Shown in pieces: positions 17,358-25,900 of a DNA stretch of 64,000 nt. This DNA comes from Nocardioides sp. (lineage in GTDB: Bacteria; Actinomycetota; Actinomycetes; Propionibacteriales; Nocardioidaceae). Below the pieces are notes generated by a model that worked only from the letters and a program-made list of their open reading frames with translations, was not told the origin of the DNA and searched no databases. The position numbers were made by a program, and so were the translations under genes. Where the stretch lies: assembly GCA_037045645.1 (NCBI GenBank), contig JBAOIH010000001.1, positions 2,208,001 to 2,272,000 on the forward strand. Direction: 5' to 3'. Numbering within the stretch: the stretch's first letter is position 1; each line of letters starts with the position of its first letter.

Positions 17358-18446
17358 CCACACCTGGGCCCCAGTTGGGTGAACGTCGGTCGGGCCTGCG
17401 TCATCGAACCGCTGTTGTCCCACGGAACGAAGTTTCGTGATCTGCTGTCCCTGGGCGACCGCTCCCTGGACCATCGGCACCACGATCAGAGTGTCGACGC
17501 CAACGGACTCATAACGAGCCAGCTGCTCCTGGACCACGTCCTCGGGACCGACCAAACTCGTCATGTCGATCAGGTCCGACGGGATCGCGGCCGCCGCCTC
17601 CTCCTTGCGCCCGGCCAGATAGAGGTCCTGGATGCCTCGGGCCTCCTCGCGGAATCCGTAGCGGGTCATCAGGTCGACATAGAAGTTCTTGGCCCGCGAG
17701 CCCATGCCGCCGATGTAGAGCGCGAGCGCCGGACGGACTGCGTCGCGAGCGACGTCGATGTCGTCGTCTATGAACATCAGCACCTGAGGGCACACCGCAA
17801 TAGACGCCACGTCACGCCCCGCACGCTCAGCGCCCTCGCGCAGTGGGGCGCTGAGCAGCCCCACATGCTCGGGGGAAAAGAAGGTCGGGATCCAGCCATC
17901 GGCGATCTCGCCCGTCAGCTCGACGTTGCGAGGGCCGATGCTGGCCAGGAAGACCGGCAGGCGCTCCTGCACCGGGCCGATCGTCAACTTTAGCGCCTTG
18001 CCAGGGCCGTCGGCCAGCGGCAGCTGGATCGTCTCGCCGTCGAAGGCCACCCGCTCGCGGGCCAGCGCCATGCGGACGACCTCCACATATTCGCGGGTGC
18101 GCTGCAGCTGGCGGCCGTAGGCCGTGCCGTACCACCCTTCCAACACCTGCGGACCCGACAATCCGAGGCCGAGGGTGAAGCGGCCTTCGGAGAGGTTGTC
18201 CTGCGTCGCCGCGGCCATGGCGGTGGTCGTCGCCGGCCGCGCCGGGATCTGCATGATCGCGGTGCCGAGTCGGATCCGCTCGGTGTGCGCCGCGAGGTGC
18301 CCCAGGATGCTGACGGCATCGGACCCGTAGCCTCCGCGATCCACACGGAATCGAATCCGATGCTCTCCGCATGGCGCGCGAGTGCGACCTGGTCGTCCTT
18401 GGTGAACCCCAAGCCCCAATAGGCCATCCCCAGCCCGAAGCTTCAT
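17289..18446 (-). CDS. LLM-class F420-dependent oxidoreductase, compensated frameshifts
   Basis: A bacterial luciferase-like TIM-barrel protein. The region YGSDAVSILGHLAAHTERIRLGTAIMQIPARPATT and the later IGPRNVELTGEIADGWIP are typical of F420-dependent actinobacterial members. From ATG 18446 the frame begins MKL, then about 26 foreign residues, then returns to the family sequence. The neighbouring frame encodes the expected GLGFTKDDQVALARHAESIGFDSVWIAEA. So one extra base (at AAGCTT, 18439-18444) and one missing base (about 18330) compensate. The last 20 or so residues are encoded by the attachment repeat arm, so the natural C-terminus was lost at the island boundary. Activity is doubtful. 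The substrate is unknown. Confidence 0.75.
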   Translation of the reverse strand: MKLRAGDGLLGLGVHQGRPGRTRAPCGEHRIRFRVDRGGYGSDAVSILGHLAAHTERIRLGTAIMQIPARPATTTAMAAATQDNLSEGRFTLGLGLSGPQVLEGWYGTAYGRQLQRTREYVEVVRMALARERVAFDGETIQLPLADGPGKALKLTIGPVQERLPVFLASIGPRNVELTGEIADGWIPTFFSPEHVGLLSAPLREGAERAGRDVASIAVCPQVLMFIDDDIDVARDAVRPALALYIGGMGSRAKNFYVDLMTRYGFREEARGIQDLYLAGRKEEAAAAIPSDLIDMTSLVGPEDVVQEQLARYESVGVDTLIVVPMVQGAVAQGQQITKLRSVGQQRFDDAGPTDVHPTGAQVWEGFGRPPLTLRIQPACSGVGRV

Positions 18447-18817
18447 CGTCCCTCTCCCGATTCCAGTGCTTCGCTGACTCGCCTGGTCAGCCGTTCCAGT
18501 CCGCGCAGCGGCCGGATCATCACGGTGAGGTCCGTGACGAGGCCGTCTGCGTCGATCTCCAGCAGGTCCACGCCCTCGAGCTGCAGCCCGTCGATCGACG
18601 CAGTGAACCGCAGCAGTTCGCGTCCCGGCTCGACCCACTCGTCGACATAGGCGAAGGCCTCCATCACCGAGGTCACCGCATCGAGCACCACGAGGGTAAC
18701 CTCACGGCCGGCGTAGGGCGTATGAACTGCAGGGCTGCAGAAGCGCACCTCGGGGTGCAGGATCTGCTCCAGCGCGGCGATGTCGGCTCCCGCGAAGGCC
18801 GTCCTGAATGCGCTCAT
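18443..18817 (-). CDS. SnoaL/NTF2-like protein
   Basis: A 124-residue alpha+beta barrel candidate. ALEQILHPEVRFCSPAVHTPYAGRE and the long strand-rich C-terminal half (LLRFTASIDGLQLEGVDLLEIDADGLVTDLTVMIRP) follow the SnoaL/NTF2 pattern seen in small hydratases, isomerases and ketosteroid isomerase-like proteins. Its stop overlaps the LLM gene start by 4 bases, so the two are coupled. Reaction unknown. Confidence 0.7.
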   Translation of the reverse strand: MSAFRTAFAGADIAALEQILHPEVRFCSPAVHTPYAGREVTLVVLDAVTSVMEAFAYVDEWVEPGRELLRFTASIDGLQLEGVDLLEIDADGLVTDLTVMIRPLRGLERLTRRVSEALESGEGR

Positions 18818-18843
18818 GTCTGCTCCCCTGGTGGTGGCGCGCC

Positions 18844-19605
18844 TCAGCGGCGGCCGATGAACTGCTCGATGAGGGCGCCGGCCTCCGACGAACCCGAGCG
18901 ACGCGCGATGGTGCGCCCCTCCTCATCACCGGCCTCCTCGCGGGTGCTCTGCCACGCCTCGCACAACAGCCGCTTGGCGTCACCGAGCGCCAGAACCGGC
19001 CCGGCGGCCGCGGCACGCGCCAGCGTGGTCGCTGCGACCAGTTCATCCCCGTCATCGACGACGCGTGTCAGCAGGCCCCACTCCTGGGCCTCCCGGGCAC
19101 TGAGCACACGGCCCGCGAGCAGCAGGTCCGCCGCACGCGGCCCTCCGACAGCCCGCGGCAGCAGCCAGCTCAGTCCGCAGTCGGGCGTCAGCCCGATGCC
19201 GGCATAGGCCGTCAGCAGCTTGGTCGAGGAGGCCGCGACGACCAGGTCGCACGAGAGCACCACCGACATGCCCGCTCCTGCCACGGCTCCCTGTACGGCT
19301 GCCACGACGACCTTGTCCATCGCGCGCAGGCGCTGGAGGGCTCCATCGAACTCGTCGGCGAGCTCCTGCAGGTAGGCCGAGCGGTCCGGGGCGGCAGCGA
19401 ACGCCGCCACGTCTCCCCCGACGCAGAACCGGGAGCCCGCACCCGACACGACCACCGCCCGCACCGACTCCGACGCGGCGAACCGGTACACCGCCTCGCC
19501 GAATGCCCGCGCCGTCAACAGGTCGATGGCGTTGGCGGCGGCGGGACGGTTCAACTCGAGGTGGCCGACTCCGTCGACGACCGTGGTGGCGATGGATGGG
19601 CTCAT
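18844..19605 (-). CDS. Enoyl-CoA hydratase/isomerase family protein (crotonase 1)
   Basis: 253 residues of crotonase fold. Oxyanion-hole segments are GSRFCVGGDVAAF and GAVAGAGMSVVLSCDLVVAA, the latter the conserved second backbone hole. The position of the first catalytic Glu of classic hydratases is not obviously kept, so isomerase, hydrolase or other crotonase chemistry is possible. It overlaps the thioesterase gene start-to-stop (ATGA) and is probably cotranscribed with it and the SnoaL and LLM genes. Confidence 0.8.
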   Translation of the reverse strand: MSPSIATTVVDGVGHLELNRPAAANAIDLLTARAFGEAVYRFAASESVRAVVVSGAGSRFCVGGDVAAFAAAPDRSAYLQELADEFDGALQRLRAMDKVVVAAVQGAVAGAGMSVVLSCDLVVAASSTKLLTAYAGIGLTPDCGLSWLLPRAVGGPRAADLLLAGRVLSAREAQEWGLLTRVVDDGDELVAATTLARAAAAGPVLALGDAKRLLCEAWQSTREEAGDEEGRTIARRSGSSEAGALIEQFIGRR

Positions 19606-20480
19606 GTCGTGGCTCGCTCACTGTGGGGGGCGGAGCCGGCGGCGCCGGCCCGGTGGATGCCGCGGGCCCAGGTGGCGCTGCGACCGGTGCTGATGACGAT
19701 CTCGGCCTCGGTGGTCACGAGGTGGACTCCGGCCCGCACGATGCGGGCCTGCACGGCCATCGGGTCATCGGAGATGACAACCGGGCCGCGGAAGTCGATG
19801 GTCAGTGACATCAGGTCGGCGCCGGGGCGACGATGGCGGGCGACCAGGTCCATGGCATGCATCAGCATGGCGCCCTGCGCACCCCCATGGACGACCCCCG
19901 AAGGGTTCGCCAGGTCACCGCCAGGGATCAGTTCGTGGCGCACGCCGTCACCGGTGACCACCATGTCGTCGATGCCGAGGAGGCGACCCAGCACGGCACT
20001 GTTGTCGGCACCGGCCAGATCCGGCACCGGGGCCGGCGGGGGCCCGTCGACCATGAGGAACCGGCCGTGGCCGTGGGCAACGAGTTCACCGGTCTCGGTG
20101 CGCACCTCCACCGTGGTGCTCATGGTGTCCCCCTCGTCGGACACGGTCCGCCCGAGAGCGCATACGACCGAACCGGGACGCAGGACTGGGTGATGGAACT
20201 CCAGGCTGAGTGACACCGTGACGCAGGTGCCGTTGCCGAACGTGTGGCGCATGGCAGTGCGCCCGAGGACGAGGTCGACGAGCGGCAGGAACCAGCCGGG
20301 GGCGCCGGGCTCCGCCGGAGCCGGCATCTCGGCGAGGGCGAGGTGGTCCTCGTGCCCGACGAGCCGAGTGGCGAACAACGCCTCCGCGGGAGACGTCGAC
20401 GCCCCGATGAGCGCACCCTGCTCGACGTGCCGCACGCCGGCGTCGAAGGCGGCGAGCATCTCGTCCTGTCTCAGATCCAC
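19602..20480 (-). CDS. Double-hotdog acyl-CoA thioesterase (PaaI-like) 1
   Basis: 292 residues with two tandem hotdog folds. The C-terminal repeat carries the clear PaaI signature NPSGVVHGGAQGAMLMHAMD, and the first half has a diverged hotdog (SLSLEFHHPVLRPGSVV). Double-hotdog thioesterases of this size hydrolyse acyl-CoA. It is the first gene of the minus-strand operon and divergent from a second such thioesterase, with operator-like repeats in the shared promoter region. Confidence 0.75.
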   Translation of the reverse strand: MDLRQDEMLAAFDAGVRHVEQGALIGASTSPAEALFATRLVGHEDHLALAEMPAPAEPGAPGWFLPLVDLVLGRTAMRHTFGNGTCVTVSLSLEFHHPVLRPGSVVCALGRTVSDEGDTMSTTVEVRTETGELVAHGHGRFLMVDGPPPAPVPDLAGADNSAVLGRLLGIDDMVVTGDGVRHELIPGGDLANPSGVVHGGAQGAMLMHAMDLVARHRRPGADLMSLTIDFRGPVVISDDPMAVQARIVRAGVHLVTTEAEIVISTGRSATWARGIHRAGAAGSAPHSERATT

Positions 20481-20485
20481 AGGAC

Positions 20486-20502
20486 CTATTCTACATTCAC
20501 TT
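20486..20502 (-). promoter_or_regulatory. Cluster operator-like 17-mer, site S1
   Basis: Minus-strand AAGTGAATGTAGAATAG, a member of the AAGTGAAY-N3-RANTAG family found at three divergent promoters of the island. It lies just before the thioesterase 1 start. Confidence 0.45.
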
Positions 20503-20541
20503 GTTGACCGTTGCCACAGTTGTCTTGTCGTCTCATCTCAC

Positions 20542-20558
20542 CTAGTGTGCATTCACAT
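20542..20558 (-). promoter_or_regulatory. Cluster operator-like 17-mer, site S5 (imperfect)
   Basis: Minus-strand ATGTGAATGCACACTAG, two mismatches from the consensus, positioned for the divergent thioesterase 2 gene. Confidence 0.35.
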
Positions 20559-20581
20559 TCTTGTCACGGACGGACGCCATC

Positions 20582-21418
20582 ATGACCGATTCGACCACCC
20601 GACCGTGCTGGGTGACCGCCGCGTCGACGCCGGAGAGCCGCTATGCGCTCCGCTCGTGCAGGCTCGACGGGGAACACCGCCGCGCCACCCTCGAGGTGGG
20701 CCCCTGGGCCACCCAGGGCAACACCGAGCACCACGGTCACCTCATGGTCGCTCTGGACCACGTCCTGGGCGAGGTCCTCTTCGAGCACCGACCCGAGGGC
20801 ACCTGGTCGGTGACCACGTCACTCTCGGCTGCGTTCACCGGGATGGCAGCGGTCGCCGGGCCACTCACCGTGCGCACCACGGAGGTCCTCATCGGTCCCG
20901 ACGGCGGATTCGCCGCAGGAGAGGTACGCGACCAGGGCGGAACCCTCCAGTGCTCGGCCACCACGCGCACCCGCGTGGTCGACCTGCCCGAGGTGTCCTC
21001 GGCGACGGGATCGCCCACGGACGACGTACGGCCTGTCGCGCTCCCCACCGCCGTCTCGGCGGCTGAGCACCTCGGCGCCGACGTCAGCATCGCCGACGAC
21101 GGACATAGTGCATCGACGTCCGTACGGGTCGGCGACTGGGCCAACCTGTTCGGCACACTGCACGGCGGCATCTGGGGCGCGTGTGCCGACCTGGCTGCCG
21201 GCGCGCTGCTCGAGGACTCCCCGGCCTTACGCCTAGTCGTGAGCGAGCTGCACCTGTTCTACAGCAGGCCGGCGCGCGTGGGGTCGATCGCGACCGTGAC
21301 GGCGACACCGAGGGCGATCGGCCGCTCCAGCGGCGTCGTCGACCTGCTGGGCACGGACGACTCGAGGAGGGCCTGCCTGCACGGCATGGCCCTCCTCGAT
21401 CGGGCTCAGCCGTCGTGA
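20582..21418 (+). CDS. Double-hotdog thioesterase (PaaI-like) 2
   Basis: 278 residues from ATG 20582 (an in-frame TTG lies at 20561). Two hotdog halves: the first has GNTEHHGHLMVALDHVLGEVL, the second NLFGTLHGGIWGACADLAAGALL, whose LHGG matches the PaaI catalytic loop. It is divergent from thioesterase 1 and converges with the KAS II-like gene, overlapping its 3' end by 13 bases. It probably releases CoA from pathway intermediates or dead-end acyl-CoAs. Confidence 0.75.
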   Translation: MTDSTTRPCWVTAASTPESRYALRSCRLDGEHRRATLEVGPWATQGNTEHHGHLMVALDHVLGEVLFEHRPEGTWSVTTSLSAAFTGMAAVAGPLTVRTTEVLIGPDGGFAAGEVRDQGGTLQCSATTRTRVVDLPEVSSATGSPTDDVRPVALPTAVSAAEHLGADVSIADDGHSASTSVRVGDWANLFGTLHGGIWGACADLAAGALLEDSPALRLVVSELHLFYSRPARVGSIATVTATPRAIGRSSGVVDLLGTDDSRRACLHGMALLDRAQPS

Positions 21419-22668
21419 CGTTCAGTGCTGACGATCAGCGAGGCGTTCTGGCCGCCGAAGCCGAAGGCGTTGGTCTGGATCCACTCCACCGCCCGCTCCT
21501 TGGGCTGACCCAGGACCAGGTCGAACTCGATGTTCTCCTCCGGGTCGGTGGTGCCGCCGGTGTGCATCACCAGGCCCCGCTTGGAGCCTTCGAGCGCCGT
21601 GATCAGCGAGAGAGCGCCGGCCGCGCCCGCGGGGTGGCCGAGCGTCCCCTTGATGGACATGACGGAGACGTCCTTGGCGTGGTCGCCATAGAAGTCGTTG
21701 ATCGCGTTGATCTCGGCGACGTCACCCTTGGGCGTGCCGGTGCTGTGGGCGGCGAGCATGTCGATGCGCGAGAGGTCGACACCGGCCTCCTTGGCGGCCT
21801 TGGACATCGCGAGACGCTCCCACTCACCCGAAGGGTTGGGCGAGGACGGGTGGTAGGCCTCCGAGGACGAGCCCCAGCCCTGGACCCAGGCGTGGACGCG
21901 GGCGCCGCGCGTGAGGGCATGCTCGGCACTCTCGAGGATGAACATGCCCGCGCCCTCACCCATCACCATGCCACCGCGGTTGCGGTCGAAGGGCAGGCAG
22001 GCACGGTCGGGCGTCTGGACGGGGGCGCCCATGCCATACATGTAGCGCGAGTAGGCACTGGCCGGCACGAAGTCGCCGTCGACGCCATAGGCCAGGCCGC
22101 CCTCGGTACCACCGGCGATCGCGACGTCGACCTCGCCGCTGGCGATCATCCGGGCAGCCAGCCCGATCGCGTCCAGGGACGAGGCACACGCGGTGCTCAG
22201 GGTGAGGCAGGGTCCGTGCAGTTCCCAGTTCATGGCGATCTGAGAGGCCGCCATGTTGGGCCACACCTGGATCATCAGCTTGGGCGAGACGGCCTCGCGA
22301 CCGAGGCGGTCGACGTCATATTGGGCCCGCTCGAAGGTCTGGGTGCCGTTCTTCGACGTGCCGATGACGATGCCGGTCTTGTCGGACTCGAAGCGCTCGA
22401 GGCCCGAGTCGGCGACGGCCGACGTCACCGCGGCTCCGGCGTGCTGAGCGAAGGGGTCGATGCCCTCGAGCTTCTTGCCCTGCATCCAGTCAGGCGCCGT
22501 GAAGCCCTCGACCGGAGCCCAGAACTCGAAGCGCTCCGGGTCGTCCTTGGTCCAGGGAACCTCCTGGACACCGAGTTCATTGGCGGCGAGGCGGTCGAAC
22601 AACTCCTGTGGGGAGAAGCCGAGCGCCGACACCGCGCCAATGCCGGTGATTGCTACGTCCAGTCCCAT
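21406..22668 (-). CDS. Beta-ketoacyl-ACP synthase II-like (KAS, thiolase fold)
   Basis: 420 residues from ATG 22668, chosen because AGGAGG precedes it and the upstream extension has no family match. The KAS II triad is complete: Cys161 (STACASS), His308 (AAHSTGTPKGD) and His345 (LGHPAGAAG), with Lys340 nearby and the C-terminal NAFGFGGQNASL loop. FabF-type enzymes do decarboxylative Claisen condensation of malonyl-ACP with acyl chains. In a catabolic cluster beside an acyl-CoA carboxylase it may act with malonyl-type CoA extenders. No ACP gene is nearby, so a diverged role is possible. Confidence 0.85.
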   Translation of the reverse strand: MGLDVAITGIGAVSALGFSPQELFDRLAANELGVQEVPWTKDDPERFEFWAPVEGFTAPDWMQGKKLEGIDPFAQHAGAAVTSAVADSGLERFESDKTGIVIGTSKNGTQTFERAQYDVDRLGREAVSPKLMIQVWPNMAASQIAMNWELHGPCLTLSTACASSLDAIGLAARMIASGEVDVAIAGGTEGGLAYGVDGDFVPASAYSRYMYGMGAPVQTPDRACLPFDRNRGGMVMGEGAGMFILESAEHALTRGARVHAWVQGWGSSSEAYHPSSPNPSGEWERLAMSKAAKEAGVDLSRIDMLAAHSTGTPKGDVAEINAINDFYGDHAKDVSVMSIKGTLGHPAGAAGALSLITALEGSKRGLVMHTGGTTDPEENIEFDLVLGQPKERAVEWIQTNAFGFGGQNASLIVSTERHDG

Positions 22669-22924
22669 CGTGATCCTCCTAGTCACCGCAAGGCCGACTG
22701 CCTCGCGAACCGCACATAAGTCGATTTCTCGTCGTACGTCAAGTTTCCCGTCTCCTTTTGTCGAACTCGAAATCCGACCGTTTCTCCCGTCTCGCGAGCG
22801 CAATCTCAGGCTCGGAGACGGCGCTGGCGCCGCGACAGCACCCACTCCTACCGCCATTGCAATCATGGACATTTAGATCTACAGTCGTCGTGCCAGCGTC
22901 ACTTTCGAATGAGGAGGCGAGTCG

Positions 22925-25900
22925 ATGTGCGAGTCCCTGCGACTGGCGATCGTCAACCGCGGCGAGGCGGCAGTACGACTGCTCCAGACGACCGCGTCGA
23001 TCGGCGGCATCAACGGGCGGGCGTTCCACACCATCGCCCTCCACACGACGCCCGACCGGCACTCGCTGTTCGTCCGCCGCGCCGTCGAGGCACTCGACCT
23101 CGACGCCCTGCCGGCCACCGATCCGGCAGCAGGCGCCAGCCCCTACCTCGACATCCCCCGCCTGATGAGAGCGCTGCGCGAGTGCCGCGCCGACATGGTC
23201 TGGGTGGGCTGGGGCTTCGTCGCCGAGGACGCCGAGTTCGCTGCGGCCTGCGAGCAGGCCGGCATCACCTTCATCGGACCGAGCAGCACGGCCATGGCTG
23301 CGCTGTCGCACAAGATCCAGGCCAAGGAAGCTCGCCGAACGCGCCGGTGTGCCGGTCACCCCGTGGAGCGGTGGCGCCGTCACCTCCGTCGAGGAGGCGA
23401 CCGCCCGCGCCGCGGAGATCGGCTATCCCCTGTTCGTCAAGAGCGCCGCCGGCGGCGGCGGCATGGGCATCCGCGAGGTGCTCGATCCCGCGGATCTGGC
23501 CGACGCGGTGACCTCGGCCCGCCGGGAGGCCCTGCGCGCCTTCGGCGACAACACCGTGTTCCTCGAGCGCCGTGTCGACGCCGGTCGTCACGTCGAGGTG
23601 CAGGTGCTCGCCGACTCCCACGGCACGGTCTGGCCGGTCGGCGTCCGTGAATGCTCCATCCAGCGCCGCCGCCAGAAGGTCGTCGAGGAGTCCGGGCTCA
23701 GCATTCCCGACCCCGAGCTCGAGCAGCAGGTGCGCTCCTACGCCAGCGCCATCATCCGCGAAGCGGGCTACACCAACGCCGGCACCGTGGAGTTCCTCAT
23801 CGACGCCGGGACGGGCGAGCCCCACTTCATGGAGGTCAACACCCGCCTCCAGGTGGAGCACACCGTCACCGAAGAGGCCACCGGACTCGACCTCGTCGAG
23901 CAGCAGATCCGGATTGCCTCGGGCCTTGCGCTGGAGGGCACGCCTCCCGAGGTCCGCGGTCATGCCATCGAGGTCCGGCTCAACGCAGAGGACCCCGAGG
24001 CCGGCTTCGCCCCCGCCCCCGGACGCGTGCTGCTCTTCCGCGCCCCCCAGGGTCCGAGCATCCGTACGGACACCGGCATCGAGCAGGGCGACGAGATCTC
24101 GGCCGACTTCGACTCGATGGCCGCCAAGATCATCGCCTGGGGGCCGGACCGTGCCACCGCGCTCCAGCGCCTGCGCCGGGCGCTCGACCACACCGAGGTC
24201 GTCATCGAGGGCGGGGCGACCAACAAGTCGTTCCTGCAGGAGATCGTGGCCCACCCCGACGTGGAGTCGGGCAACGTCAACACGCGGTGGCTCGACGAGC
24301 TGGTCGCTGCCGGCGGCCTGACCCCGCAGCCCCAAGCGGCCCTGGCGCTGGTCCAGGCGGCGATCGAGGCCTACCGACTCGCCGCGCGTCTCGACAGTGA
24401 GACGTTCATCCGGTCACTGGCCGTGGGCCGCCCGCAGTATAGCGACAGCGGCGCGATCCGGTTCGAGCTGGATTCCGCGGCTCCAGCCACACCATCGAGG
24501 TCAACGAGCCCGAGGCCGACGTTTTCCACCTGCGCGTCGACGGCGAGCACATCGTCGCGACCCTCGACCACGTCGACGGCTCGGCTCGCGTGCTGGGGGT
24601 CGGCGGCTCCACCCACCGCACCTTCGTGGTGCCCGGCGGGGACGGCACCACGGTCGACGTGGACGGCCTGCCCCACCGCATCTCCGCCGACGGCGGCGGC
24701 ACCGTCCGCGCCGGCTTCCCCGGCATGATCGTCTCGGTCCTCGCCTCCGTCGGCGACCAGGTCGAGGCCGGCGACACCCTGCTCACCATCGAGTCGATGA
24801 AGCTGGAGTCGCGCGTCCTCGCACCGGCTGCGGGCGTCGTGCGCGAGGTCCACGTCGGCATCAACTCGCAAGTGGGCTCGGGTGAACCGCTCGTCCGGCT
24901 CGACGTCGTGGACGACGACGACACCGCGGGCGACGACTCGAGCGTCGACTTCGCCGCGCTGGCCTCCGACACTCCGGACCGGACCCCGCTCGACGTGCTC
25001 CGTACGGTGGTGCTCGGCCTCGACGCCGCGAGCGGTGAGACCGATCGGCTGTCCGCCGGACTGCTCCCCACCCGCGAAGACGCCGCGGCGCAACTCGCCG
25101 GGGAGCTGGACGTGCTGGCGGCCTTCGCCGACATCCACTCCCTCGGTCCGCGTCGCGCTGCCCTCGCCGGCCGTGTGGACGCCCCGGAGCGTGCACACCT
25201 GGTGGGCTACCTGCGCGAGCGGCACCGCGAGGACCGGGAGTTCCCCGACGACTTCCTCGCTCGCCTGGACACCGCCCTGGCGCTCGTCGGCCACGACGAG
25301 AGCGACGACGTCGCCCACCTGCGCCTCTACCGCTCGCTGCGTCGACGCGACCTCATCCACTCCGCGCTCGCCTCGATCCTGCGCCGCTGGCTGGAGCCGG
25401 CGACGACCGTGCCTGCGACCGAACAGGTCCGCACGGTCCTCGAACGGGTCGTCTGGATCACCGAGGGACGCTCCGACCAACTCGAGGGGCTGGCCAGGTC
25501 GGTGCTGTTCCGACTGTTCTCCCAGCCGGTCCTCGACGCCGACCTCGCCGCCCAGACCGCGATCATGACGGAGCGCATCCAGCAGATCGGCTCGCAGTCC
25601 GACGCCGCAGAGCGCACGCTCGACCTGCGCACCCTGGCCTTCGACTCGCCGCCGTGGGAGGCGTGGCTGCTGGGGAGCCTGGCCGGTCCGGACCGACCCG
25701 CTTGGGAGGACGTCCTGGTCGTGGTGACGGCCGACAACTACCGCCACCGTCGCCTCGTCCAGGTGCCGACCCCATCGAGCCCTGCAGCACCACTGCTGAT
25801 GGCCGAGGAGCTCGACGCCGAGTCGGACATCAGCGTCATCGCGGTCGCCCACCTCGGCGACGACACGGCGACTGCTGCCGCACTCGAACCGTTGATCGCC

